Source: Candidatus Harrysmithiimonas galli (lineage in GTDB: Bacteria; Bacillota; Bacilli; CAJFEE01). Taken from it: a stretch of 64,000 nt of DNA. The translations under genes and the position numbers were made by a program. The stretch is from assembly GCA_904373265.1 (NCBI GenBank), contig CAJFEE010000007.1, positions 1-64,000 of the forward strand, given 5' to 3'. The notes beneath the pieces are model-generated. The model worked only from the letters and a program-made list of their open reading frames with translations, was not told where the DNA came from and made no database searches. The stretch's first letter is position 1; every line of letters starts with the position of its first letter. Shown here piece after piece: positions 54,937-62,774 of this stretch.

Positions 54937-57531
54937 CTAATAAATAAAATCTACATTTCTGACAAGATTCAGCTTCCCCTCTTTAAAATAATTCTCCCGA
55001 TCTGCAATATAATAAATTTCACCGACTTGTTCATCATAATAGGCAATGGCAGCCATTGAAGGCAGTTGATATAAAAAATAATTCATTTTTGCCCGGATTG
55101 CAGCAAGCTTCACCTTCTTCTTTGCAAATGAAATTTGCTCATTTTCCAACAGTTGAACATAGGTATCCCAAATTTCTTTCCCGTAAAAAACTTCACCCGT
55201 TTTCTCATCTATAATTTCTCCATTAAAGAACACCCAAATCAATTGACGATTATCTTCAATTAATTCCATACGTTTGGCAATCCCAGCGTAGTCAAGCAGC
55301 ATCAATTCATCTTCAAAAAACTTTCTCAAGCCTTCTGGCCCCCATGAATCATTGAAATTATTTTTCAAACTTTCCATAATCAGATCATAATAGTCCGAAA
55401 ACCGTTTTTCATTCAGAATTTCTTGCATCTTGACTTGTTCCAACAAATAATCTGAGCTAATGCGCACATCTTTGTGATAAACTTTACTCGGCTCATCTAC
55501 TTTAAAAAAATACACCCTACCCAATTTTTTCCCTGAGCGATTGATCCGTCCCAAAAATTGTTCTTCGCTATCCAGTTTAGAAATATTCTTATACCCAATA
55601 TCCATATCAATGTCTATACCCGCTTCAACAACCTGTGTTGCAATCAAAATTAAACCATTTGGTTGTTCTGAAGTTACTTCTTTCAAAATACGGTTGCGTT
55701 CAATGAAACTATCATCGCCAGTCATTAATTCTATGACACATTCTAATTCTTCATCTTCTTTTAAAAGCTGAAAAAAATTTACTGCTGTTTTCTTACATAT
55801 AAATTCAACCAAAATCTTCCTGTTCTTTTCCACTTGCTCTGCAATATGTACATGCAGAGTGTCCATATCTACTTTTTGCTCTAGCAACTCAAAATTCAAT
55901 TGAACTCGTTTTTTAAAAATCGGATGAGCAAAATATTTTTCACGATTGTCAACAAGATGTGTACAAATATGATCATTATTCATATACCTCGAATATATCT
56001 CGCTTTTTTGGTTTAATAAGTATGTAAAATCTGGCAATGTTGCTGACATCACAATAACTTTGCAATGAAATAATTTAGAAAACGCTTCCAAAAATAAGAT
56101 GATCTCCGTCCAAATTTGGTTTTTATAGCTTTGAATCTCATCTAACACAATGACACTATTTGCAATTTGGTGAAAGGCAAACGCTGACTCACGACGCACA
56201 CCAAATAAAATATCAAACAAACTCACATGTGTTGTTAAAACAAATGGATAATTTAAAAACTGTCGATCAAGCAAAATTTTTTCGTAATGTTCTGTATACA
56301 TTTCTTCCTCTTTGAGTTTTTGATCATATCCCTTTACTTTCATTGGCGTCAATGCATTTACAACCGCAATCTGCTGAAATAATTCCGGATTGTTTCCAAA
56401 TATTTTCTCCAGGTTATTTAAATTTTGTTCAACCAATGTGTTAAACGGATAAACGTACAAAATTTTGTTTAACTCTGTTTTTTCCTGAATCAGCTTGAAA
56501 CTACAATTGAAAGCAACATTGCTCTTTCCACTTCCAGTTGGTGCCTCAATAAAAAATATAAGGTCGTCCATATGCCGTTCCAGCTTCGATTCAATATCTA
56601 AAAACAATTCATTTCGCAAAACAAAAATATCTTTCTCATTTGGAGAAACTTCTATTTGCTTGTACCGCTCTTTTTCATACTTACGAATTTGCTGCAAGAC
56701 CGTTGTTTCTTGATAAGCTTGCTGGAAAGTGGCGATATCCGCCAAATTACCAAAATCGTGGATTTCCACATCATTCATATATGCAGTTGTAGCATAATAA
56801 TCCGAAGCGATAAGCAACGAGAACAAAAATCGCAAATATCCAGATAAAAATAAAGCTTTTTCAGGTGTATTTTTTCTTAAACGAGAATCCACTGTCCGAC
56901 ATATTTTTTGCATTTTTCCCCATTGGAGCTGCGACTGAAATAAGTACAAATCATTTTGTTGTAATTTTTCGCCACTTATTCTCATCGTACCATTTGTAAA
57001 TTTTTCTAAATAATTCTGGAATGCCTGTAACGATCCATGATGCTTGCTAATTAAGTAAGCATATAAAAATACAAACGGGAGAAGCAAACCTTTTTCCTTT
57101 TTTTCAAGTACTTTTAAATTTGTCATAAAATAATCTATATATATCAATGAGGATAAATTGGAATGTTTTGAGCCTTCTTTTAAAAAATCTTGAAAATGAC
57201 CTTTTAAATGATGATCCATTTTCTCACTTTGAAACTGGGGATTAATTTTTCCCAAATCATGGAAAGTAATTACATTTGCAGTCATCCGATAAAAAAATGT
57301 CCGTCCCGAATCCGACAGTGACTGTTCGAAATAATATGAAAGAAATCGATCAAAAACTGGAAATAACTGTTTTTTCTCAATGAGTTCCAAAAAATACATT
57401 TGGCATTTTTTTGTATGTGCTTGTAAAGTTTCTTTTTGATTTGTTTCTTTTTGCCGATGTGCATAAAATATATACTTTTGTGCATTGATACAATCTGCTA
57501 TGTCAACAAAATCTGTTTGCCTAAAAGCCAT
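54937..57531 (-). CDS. cas3: CRISPR nuclease-helicase Cas3
   Basis: An 864-residue effector that unwinds and degrades target DNA after Cascade binding. The N-terminal HD nuclease has VITFHDLGKINPQFQ (His-Asp at 91-92). The helicase follows with EAPTGSGKSN (Walker A), VIVLDEIQSY (DEXH-type box), VMSATLP and GRINRSGKKLG (motif VI). Both activities look intact. ATG 57531 follows GGGGGTGTAATT; a longer frame to 57552 would start inside that site. It is preceded by a hairpin that may attenuate transcription from the Cascade genes. Confidence 0.95.
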   Translation of the reverse strand: MAFRQTDFVDIADCINAQKYIFYAHRQKETNQKETLQAHTKKCQMYFLELIEKKQLFPVFDRFLSYYFEQSLSDSGRTFFYRMTANVITFHDLGKINPQFQSEKMDHHLKGHFQDFLKEGSKHSNLSSLIYIDYFMTNLKVLEKKEKGLLLPFVFLYAYLISKHHGSLQAFQNYLEKFTNGTMRISGEKLQQNDLYLFQSQLQWGKMQKICRTVDSRLRKNTPEKALFLSGYLRFLFSLLIASDYYATTAYMNDVEIHDFGNLADIATFQQAYQETTVLQQIRKYEKERYKQIEVSPNEKDIFVLRNELFLDIESKLERHMDDLIFFIEAPTGSGKSNVAFNCSFKLIQEKTELNKILYVYPFNTLVEQNLNNLEKIFGNNPELFQQIAVVNALTPMKVKGYDQKLKEEEMYTEHYEKILLDRQFLNYPFVLTTHVSLFDILFGVRRESAFAFHQIANSVIVLDEIQSYKNQIWTEIILFLEAFSKLFHCKVIVMSATLPDFTYLLNQKSEIYSRYMNNDHICTHLVDNREKYFAHPIFKKRVQLNFELLEQKVDMDTLHVHIAEQVEKNRKILVEFICKKTAVNFFQLLKEDEELECVIELMTGDDSFIERNRILKEVTSEQPNGLILIATQVVEAGIDIDMDIGYKNISKLDSEEQFLGRINRSGKKLGRVYFFKVDEPSKVYHKDVRISSDYLLEQVKMQEILNEKRFSDYYDLIMESLKNNFNDSWGPEGLRKFFEDELMLLDYAGIAKRMELIEDNRQLIWVFFNGEIIDEKTGEVFYGKEIWDTYVQLLENEQISFAKKKVKLAAIRAKMNYFLYQLPSMAAIAYYDEQVGEIYYIADRENYFKEGKLNLVRNVDFIY

Positions 57532-57550
57532 AATTACACCCCCAAAATAC

Positions 57551-57589
57551 AAAAGCCACTTTCTACCATTTTGGAAAAAAGTGGCTTTT
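57551..57589 (-). terminator. Intra-operon hairpin between cas5 and cas3 (attenuator)
   Basis: A perfect 12-bp stem, AAAAGCCACTTT with AAAGTGGCTTTT, in the 61-bp gap between cas5 and cas3. On the minus strand the stem ends in TTTTGTATTTTGG. It should end part of the transcription, lowering expression of cas3 and the adaptation genes relative to Cascade. Confidence 0.7.
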
Positions 57590-57592
57590 TAT

Positions 57593-58339
57593 TTAATAAA
57601 AAGTCAGAATACGACCACCTACCGAATAAGCCACTTTTTTTCGTTCGCTTACTTTCATATTGGTCAAAACAAAAGTCTTTACTTCATATAAATTGGTCTG
57701 TGCATTTAATGCAACAGGCAATTTTTCCTCATATTTATACGGATTCATATCTTCTTCATCTTCATCGTAATCATCATAATCCGGAAAATGAATGGCAAAA
57801 TCCTGCTTTAAAAATAGGCTGTCCAATCGTTCTGGTTGTTCATATCTTATGACATCTGAAAAAATTTCTACATCTGAAATGGATGCCAGATGATCATTTT
57901 TCCCTAAATATGGAATAAAAATGCTTTTCCTAATATTTAAATAATCTGCTAGCTTCTCACTTTCTTCACAAGCAACTTGTACATAAATATCCCATGCTGG
58001 ACTTTCCAACCATTGCTCCCTAACCACAAGATTCCCACCTTGTTCTTGTGAAGCATAACCAACCGAATTGTTAAAAACTTGAATTTTTTTGGGAAATACG
58101 CCACCTACAGCCCCAATTGGAACCACAGATAGCTGCAAATTCTTTAATCGTTCATAAAACGCTGGAAACATCTCGTCTTTTTTTTGCTGTGCATACCCCC
58201 CATAACCAAGGATTGCTCCAAATAAACCGAGCAATGCAATTTTATGCAAGTGACCATATGTAAAATAAAAATACGTGTTGACATCTGGTTTTTTAAAAAA
58301 GGCTGTTTCTCCGCTTAAACGAAATTTGAGCACTCTCAT
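57593..58339 (-). CDS. cas5: CRISPR Cascade protein Cas5 (type I-B)
   Basis: A 248-residue RAMP protein that holds the crRNA 5' handle. The N-terminal LKFRLSGETAFFKKPDVNTYF and IALLGLFGAILGYGGY are the Cas5 signature; a run of aspartates and glutamates (DYDDYDEDEEDMN) lies near residue 200. Two bases separate it from cas7. Followed by the intra-operon hairpin. Confidence 0.92.
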   Translation of the reverse strand: MRVLKFRLSGETAFFKKPDVNTYFYFTYGHLHKIALLGLFGAILGYGGYAQQKKDEMFPAFYERLKNLQLSVVPIGAVGGVFPKKIQVFNNSVGYASQEQGGNLVVREQWLESPAWDIYVQVACEESEKLADYLNIRKSIFIPYLGKNDHLASISDVEIFSDVIRYEQPERLDSLFLKQDFAIHFPDYDDYDEDEEDMNPYKYEEKLPVALNAQTNLYEVKTFVLTNMKVSERKKVAYSVGGRILTFY

Positions 58340-58341
58340 GT

Positions 58342-59286
58342 TTAAACCTCTTTTTGTGTAAAAATATGGTATTGTTTGACATTCTCCACATCCGTTTTGA
58401 TTTCGGTTGTGTTTGGATTATAATAAATTTCAACCTTTTGAATCTGGTTTTGCAATGAATTCAGCAGCCCCCCAATAGAAAAACCAATCGTATTTTTCTC
58501 CTCACCTTTTTCAAATTCCATATAAGCAGACAAATTCGGTAAATATACATCTGGATCGGTTTCCACAAATAAAGCAAATTCATTTTCACAGCCAATTTTG
58601 GCATTCGTTGCAAAAGCTGTAGCACTTTTTAAAGCGACCGCTTTAAATTTGGCATAATCGTCTTCGGTATAACCGTCGGTTACTCCCAACTCTTGATATT
58701 CTTTATATGCAAGTGGATTGACCACAAACGGATAAAAATAATGCGCTTCATTGCTGACTATTTTCGTTCCAAGTGTAGAATTCTTCGCTTCTTCTGAATT
58801 TTCTTTTTTATCTTTTGTTCCATCACGAAACGGGGATAAAATTTGCTGTTCTTCTGGATTGGTATCGGCATAAAAATTCAATCCTTGACCAATTTGTACT
58901 GCCCCAGTAATGGAAATATTTTTCTTTTTTGCTGCAAAAGTGGCACCAAAATTTTTCACATCAATTGCACAAAACAGATTTTCCAATATTTCCTTGGCAG
59001 ACGTATTCTCCAAATCTGGTACATTGAATAAATATTCGTATCGTTCACTTAATGTACGGGGAACAAGATTCACTCCACCCTTTTTCTCTGTGGATAGTTT
59101 GAAAGATTTTATGTATAAAACTTTCTCACCCTGATCTTCCCACATTTTCTTCATAGGATATTTCAAAGCTTTATCGCTTCCAAACGTTGTCCCATCTGAA
59201 AGGGTTTTCGGATATCCACTAAAATCCGCATTCCAATTTGATAAAATCGAAGAAATTCCAATTATTCCATACACTCTTTTATTCAT
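58342..59286 (-). CDS. cas7: CRISPR Cascade backbone protein Cas7 (type I-B, Cst2/DevR type)
   Basis: A 314-residue protein that forms the Cascade filament along the crRNA. RVYGIIGISSILSNWNADFS with GYPKTLSDGTTFGSDKALKY is the Cas7/DevR start, and FSIGGLLNSLQNQIQKVEIYY the end. It overlaps the end of cas8b by 8 bp, so the two are coupled, and stoichiometry would be helped by its own ribosome binding site (GGAGGAAA). Confidence 0.92.
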   Translation of the reverse strand: MNKRVYGIIGISSILSNWNADFSGYPKTLSDGTTFGSDKALKYPMKKMWEDQGEKVLYIKSFKLSTEKKGGVNLVPRTLSERYEYLFNVPDLENTSAKEILENLFCAIDVKNFGATFAAKKKNISITGAVQIGQGLNFYADTNPEEQQILSPFRDGTKDKKENSEEAKNSTLGTKIVSNEAHYFYPFVVNPLAYKEYQELGVTDGYTEDDYAKFKAVALKSATAFATNAKIGCENEFALFVETDPDVYLPNLSAYMEFEKGEEKNTIGFSIGGLLNSLQNQIQKVEIYYNPNTTEIKTDVENVKQYHIFTQKEV

Positions 59287-59674
59287 TTTCTATTTCCTCC
59301 TTTTTTTCGTAGAACAAATTGCTATGCAAAAAACCATTAATTAACATACTTCGGTCAACGATATGACTTCCCGGTTCATATGCTGTTGCCATAGCGTACA
59401 AATGATTGAAACGTTTTTCATATATCGTAATGTCATAGTTGTATTTCATATATAATTTCTCCAGTTTTTCTTTTAAAAGTCGATCGGTTTTCACAGTTAA
59501 AAAGCCGTTTAACAAAGATTGTGGAATCTTTTTGCTTTGACTTTTTGAAAATAAGTAATAAATCAATTGTCCTACTACAAAGTAATATTCATGATCACTC
59601 TGAATTTGGTCTGTTTCTTTCGCATACATCTTTTGTTTCAAATTTTTCTTTATTTCATTAACCCGGTCCCCCAT
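59279..59674 (-). CDS. cas11b: Cas11b small subunit from an internal start in cas8b
   Basis: Inside cas8b, in frame, the codons for EGGENM provide GAAGGAGGAGAAAAT followed by ATG 59674, a near-ideal ribosome binding site with correct spacing. It would give a 131-residue all-helical protein, MGDRVNEIKKNLKQKMYAKE onward, of the size of Cas11. In type I-B and I-D systems the small subunit is known to come from internal translation of the large-subunit gene. No separate small-subunit gene is present in the operon, which supports this. Confidence 0.8.
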   Translation of the reverse strand: MGDRVNEIKKNLKQKMYAKETDQIQSDHEYYFVVGQLIYYLFSKSQSKKIPQSLLNGFLTVKTDRLLKEKLEKLYMKYNYDITIYEKRFNHLYAMATAYEPGSHIVDRSMLINGFLHSNLFYEKKEEIENE

Positions 59675-61027
59675 ATTTTCTCCTCCTTCAAAATAAATTT
59701 TTAATGAAAGCCATAAATTAAATTGATGTGCAGCTTTCTTTACATTTCCTTTTAGTAAAGAATTCCTTAGCAATAAAAATACAACCTGATCATATAGACC
59801 TCGAAATAATACAGCATTTCCCTTATATAACCATTCAAACAAGCTATCTCTTGTCAGCACAAATAGCTGCTTTTCTATTGAATCTTTCAGCGGAACATCT
59901 TTTGCTGGTGTAAAATAATTGTTGGATAAAAAAGGAAATAAATATTTCTCCAATAGATCTTCCATTTCCCGACGTTTCCAAATGGACCCATATGGGTAAT
60001 CTTCCAACCTTTTTATATGTAAATGATTATTCTGCTCAAAAGATTTAGATAATTCCTCATAATAACCAGAAATCACATCAAACCGATGAATCTCTGCTCC
60101 TTCCTTCCCTTTTTGAATGCGCAAAAAATAGCCGCTAAAATGCGCTGGGCATTTCCCATCTTGATAAGACTGAATGGTTGCTGTATCTGGATCAATATAG
60201 ATATTAAATTCTCTTCGATCAGCGAAGCTTAACAAATACTCAAAAAATTCCAGTTGCAAAATGGCTTCTTTGATTGAGATTAAGTACGGAATCTTTGTTT
60301 TGCGACTTTTGTTTTCCAAAAACGGTTTTTTATCATTCATGCTCATATTTTGATTTGGCAAACCCAAAATACCAGTCTCAGTTTTTATGTTAAAATCATT
60401 TTTATTGTAAATCGTTGGATAGAGATATCTTTCAAACTCTTGCTCATACACCGCCAACGGAAATTCAAAAAATATTTTCAAATAATCTTTTCCTTCTATT
60501 GCACACCACTTCTCCAAAGAAAAAATATTTTGCAGTATCCACGTTTTAGCTTTCTCCAAACTTGTACAATCAACTGGACCATTCTTTTCTTCAAAAGCTT
60601 GATAAAGCTCCAATGACTTCGATTTCTTAGCATACTTTACTGAAAAATCTTTTAATGTATCATAATAATTTACAATCCCTTCAGACGTTAACTTGCCGCC
60701 TTTTAGGCTCTCTTTTTTCACAAAAAACGAGCAATAATTGTTGCTGTGAATGATCTTTTGTTTATCTACAGGCTTATTCATATCTCGCAACTTACTATAG
60801 AAGTCATACCGACAAATATCCCGAAATTTAGGATTGGCTCTGGCTGCCAATTCTTTTGCTTTTTTATCTTGTTTCACTTCAATGATAGTTGGCTCACCAA
60901 AACCATCATCTTTAACCGGAACCAAAAGATAACTGCCATCTACAGGAATATAATTATCAAAAATCAGCGCCATTCCTTTTTGTTTCAATTCCTGTTCAAA
61001 CACTTCTAAGCAATCTTTTAGCATCAT
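59279..61027 (-). CDS. cas8b: CRISPR Cascade large subunit Cas8b
   Basis: A 582-residue type I-B large subunit (Cst1/Cas8b1-like) that recognises the PAM and recruits Cas3. Identified mainly by position between cas6 and cas7 and by size; the sequence starts MMLKDCLEVFEQELKQKGMA and has SYLLVPVKDDGFGEPTIIEV. The last about 130 residues are helical and are probably also made separately as Cas11b from an internal start (see next entry). Begins 9 bp after cas6. Confidence 0.88.
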   Translation of the reverse strand: MMLKDCLEVFEQELKQKGMALIFDNYIPVDGSYLLVPVKDDGFGEPTIIEVKQDKKAKELAARANPKFRDICRYDFYSKLRDMNKPVDKQKIIHSNNYCSFFVKKESLKGGKLTSEGIVNYYDTLKDFSVKYAKKSKSLELYQAFEEKNGPVDCTSLEKAKTWILQNIFSLEKWCAIEGKDYLKIFFEFPLAVYEQEFERYLYPTIYNKNDFNIKTETGILGLPNQNMSMNDKKPFLENKSRKTKIPYLISIKEAILQLEFFEYLLSFADRREFNIYIDPDTATIQSYQDGKCPAHFSGYFLRIQKGKEGAEIHRFDVISGYYEELSKSFEQNNHLHIKRLEDYPYGSIWKRREMEDLLEKYLFPFLSNNYFTPAKDVPLKDSIEKQLFVLTRDSLFEWLYKGNAVLFRGLYDQVVFLLLRNSLLKGNVKKAAHQFNLWLSLKIYFEGGENMGDRVNEIKKNLKQKMYAKETDQIQSDHEYYFVVGQLIYYLFSKSQSKKIPQSLLNGFLTVKTDRLLKEKLEKLYMKYNYDITIYEKRFNHLYAMATAYEPGSHIVDRSMLINGFLHSNLFYEKKEEIENE

Positions 61028-61036
61028 TACACCTCC

Positions 61037-61732
61037 CTATTTCCACTTGACATTGACAAATCCACTGCCCCTAGCGTTATTTCCCCCTAAGCCTACACCT
61101 AATGCAAAATGAGCCAAAATTTGGGCAGAAGAATGTTCAGAAATTTTCAGTTCTAATTTATCCCCAAGTAAAATAATATTTTTTTGTTTTACAGCAATTG
61201 GCTTACGATTGGAAAAAGTAATGGAATTTGTCCATGTGAAATTTTCATCCAATTTTTTTCCAGTGGACTCATTATATTTTTTGACAAGATTAATAAAAAG
61301 TTGATTTTCATATTCTGATAGGGTCATCCAATCTCGCCAATAGCCTTTATCATTCTTTAACACAACCGGTGTAATGGAGTAGAGACGATCAATCGGACGA
61401 TAAGGGACAGTGCGAATTTCTGTAGATTTTCCTTGTAGTAAAGAGCTTTCATGATGTGATAAAACGCGGTCAAAATATATCGCTAAGTCTTTCTTAATGG
61501 TACGAATGGTTAAAGTATATGGCTTGCCCACTTGATAAATTTTATTGCTCTCCATCGGGTACAACTGATCAAAGCAATAAAACTTAAATCTTCGTTGATG
61601 ATGTAACTCGCCAATACTTTCATCAAAAAATAAAGATGAATCCATAAATTGAATTAATGCTTGTTGTAATACTTCCCACAAAAGTTCTTTTTTGGGCAAA
61701 ATCTTACAACGAATTTGAAAAACATCTAACAT
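61037..61732 (-). CDS. cas6: CRISPR repeat endoribonuclease Cas6
   Basis: A 231-residue RAMP nuclease that cuts the repeat to give crRNAs with an 8-base handle. MLDVFQIRCKILPKKEL opens the first ferredoxin fold, and the C-terminal LGVGLGGNNARGSGFVNVKW is the glycine-rich loop of Cas6. A histidine pair near residue 44 (GELHHQRR) may include the catalytic one. GGAGGTGCTGT precedes ATG 61732. First gene of the cas operon; it probably also supplies crRNAs to the type III complex, which has no cas6 of its own. Confidence 0.93.
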   Translation of the reverse strand: MLDVFQIRCKILPKKELLWEVLQQALIQFMDSSLFFDESIGELHHQRRFKFYCFDQLYPMESNKIYQVGKPYTLTIRTIKKDLAIYFDRVLSHHESSLLQGKSTEIRTVPYRPIDRLYSITPVVLKNDKGYWRDWMTLSEYENQLFINLVKKYNESTGKKLDENFTWTNSITFSNRKPIAVKQKNIILLGDKLELKISEHSSAQILAHFALGVGLGGNNARGSGFVNVKWK

Positions 61733-61764
61733 ACAGCACCTCCAAAATCATAAATCTTATATCA

Positions 61765-61793
61765 ATTGTAATTTATTAAAAAGTAGCTTTCAA
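61765..61793 (-). promoter_or_regulatory. Promoter of the type I-B cas operon
   Basis: Minus strand TTGAAA (61793-61788), 17 bp, TACAAT (61770-61765), 33 bp before the cas6 start codon. Confidence 0.7.
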
Positions 61794-62016
61794 TCATTTT
61801 TATAACTTCTATTTCTATTTTATATTAAAATATATTTTCAGAAAATAATATCTAAATAAACAATTGTATCACACCCTCTAAAATATAAGAACTAAGATGC
61901 TGTCTACTTCTATCAAATAAAACAAAAATAAGCTGCTTCTAAAAACTTTTACACCGCTTGCTTTTCTTCTTTCATAGATCCCGAATCCATCTTTAAAGAA
62001 ACTTTCATGTTTCATG

Positions 62017-62061
62017 TTAAAGTACAGGTATTCTACAGCAAAATGAGATAAATAGTTTCAT
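62017..62061 (-). CDS. creT: CreT-like 14-codon toxin ORF
   Basis: A tiny ORF, MKLFISFCCRIPVL, with an excellent ribosome binding site (GAAAGGAG, six bases before ATG 62061). It has its own strong promoter about 95 bp upstream, and that promoter is matched by the pseudo-spacer of the crRNA-like gene at 62250. In the CreTA modules known from type I-B systems, CreT is a very short ORF or RNA with strong translation initiation; in Haloarcula it acts by trapping a rare tRNA. AGA-ATA codons occur in tandem here at positions 10-11. Whether the peptide or the RNA is toxic cannot be read. The name is by analogy. Confidence 0.65.
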   Translation of the reverse strand: MKLFISFCCRIPVL

Positions 62062-62140
62062 TTTAGTCTCCTTTCTTTGATTTTTAATGATTATAAATAT
62101 AAAAATATTTTAATGACAAAAAGCAGCCAACAAATTCTCG

Positions 62141-62167
62141 TATGTATTTTTAAATTATATCAGAAAG
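62141..62167 (+). promoter_or_regulatory. Protospacer for the CreA-like RNA over the creT promoter
   Basis: Plus-strand sequence TATGTATTTTTAAATTAT (62141-62158) matches positions 1-18 of the pseudo-spacer with one mismatch, at position 6; the remaining 9 positions do not match well. It covers the -10 box and the predicted start of creT. The 5' flank is CTCG, so TCG would be the PAM. A seed-plus match of this kind should let Cascade bind without triggering Cas3 cleavage. Confidence 0.8.
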
Positions 62168-62182
62168 AACTGTTTTTTGCAA
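62154..62182 (-). promoter_or_regulatory. Promoter of the creT-like ORF
   Basis: Minus strand TTGCAA (62182-62177), 17 bp, perfect TATAAT (62159-62154) with an extended TGA just before it. Predicted start near 62147. Confidence 0.8.
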
Positions 62183-62183
62183 C

Positions 62184-62221
62184 AAAAAAGCAAGTGCCAA
62201 ATTCGTTTTTTAGCACTTGCT
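62184..62221 (-). terminator. Terminator of the CreA-like RNA gene
   Basis: AGCAAGTGC pairs with GCACTTGCT around a 15-base loop and is followed on the minus strand by six thymines. It lies 28 bp after the second degenerate repeat and directly abuts the creT promoter. Confidence 0.88.
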
Positions 62222-62249
62222 TATTAAAATATATATTCCAACAATATTC

Positions 62250-62336
62250 ATAAAAATACATCCAATGTTACGGTTCAACAAAAATATAATAATTTAAAAA
62301 AACATAATTTAAATACACCTATGTGTTAGGGTTCAT
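62250..62336 (-). ncRNA. creA: CreA-like solitary crRNA gene (degenerate repeat-spacer-repeat)
   Basis: Two degenerate copies of the array repeat, in the same orientation as the array, flank a 27-bp spacer (62280-62306), shorter than the 34-37 bp of the real array. The upstream copy on the minus strand (62336-62307) keeps the 3' handle as ATTTAAAT; the downstream copy (62279-62250) keeps the 5' part GTTGAACCGTAACAT exactly and has decayed only where it is not needed for this one crRNA. It has its own promoter and terminator. Cas6 cutting would give a single crRNA whose spacer matches the adjacent creT promoter. This is the hallmark of the antitoxin RNA of CreTA modules. Confidence 0.82.
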
Positions 62337-62347
62337 TACTATCTTAA

Positions 62348-62376
62348 ATTATGCCAGGATTCTTTTCTGATTTCAA
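62348..62376 (-). promoter_or_regulatory. Promoter of the CreA-like RNA
   Basis: Minus strand TTGAAA (62376-62371), 17 bp, CATAAT (62353-62348) preceded by an extended TG motif. Transcription would start near 62341, a few bases before the first degenerate repeat. Confidence 0.75.
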
Positions 62377-62774
62377 GTCTTTGTTTTTTACACAAAAAAA
62401 CATCCTATCACATCAAAACTCTGCATGGAATCATTCAAAACAATATTTTGATTTCCTAGCCAATCAAGGGAAGTTAGAGCAAAAAACAAAATGGCTTTTT
62501 CCTATTGAAGCCTTTTCCCTAAGTAAACCAGAAAAGCCTGCTATAAACTGTCAGCCTTTTCTGGATCTTTTCTTTTGATAGAAGTCTTTCCGATAAAAAA
62601 CCTAAGAAAAAAGGCAAAGCGAAATTTTCATAACAAAAAACACGATCATTCCATCCTGATTGAATCCATAATCAAGCTTTTATAAAACTTTATCTTTGAT
62701 CTGATCTGCCAAAACCACACCATTTTTTCGCTTTGTTATTTTAACAACAAAGCATATGGAAATGGAAGTCTCAT
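62377..62774. other. Intergenic region between creA and potD
   Basis: About 400 bp. Two hairpins are seen: CCAGAAAAG/CTTTTCTGG at 62528-62564, followed on the plus strand by ATCTTTTCTTTT, and GCTTTGTT/AACAAAGC near 62731-62755 without a thymine tract. Either may end potD transcription. A 75-codon plus-strand frame at 62351-62578 runs through the first hairpin and is not accepted as a gene. Confidence 0.45.

Noticed and set aside
61743..61752. Second partial match of the CreA spacer seed (TATGATTTTG) at the cas6 ribosome binding site, which would suggest autorepression of cas genes
   Set aside because: It mismatches at positions 5 and 10 and then ends, the mismatch is not at a flipped-out position and the flank is not TCG; likely chance in AT-rich DNA.
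62351..62578. 75-codon plus-strand open frame between creA and potD
   Set aside because: It overlaps the CreA promoter on the other strand and runs through a terminator-like hairpin; no ribosome binding site.
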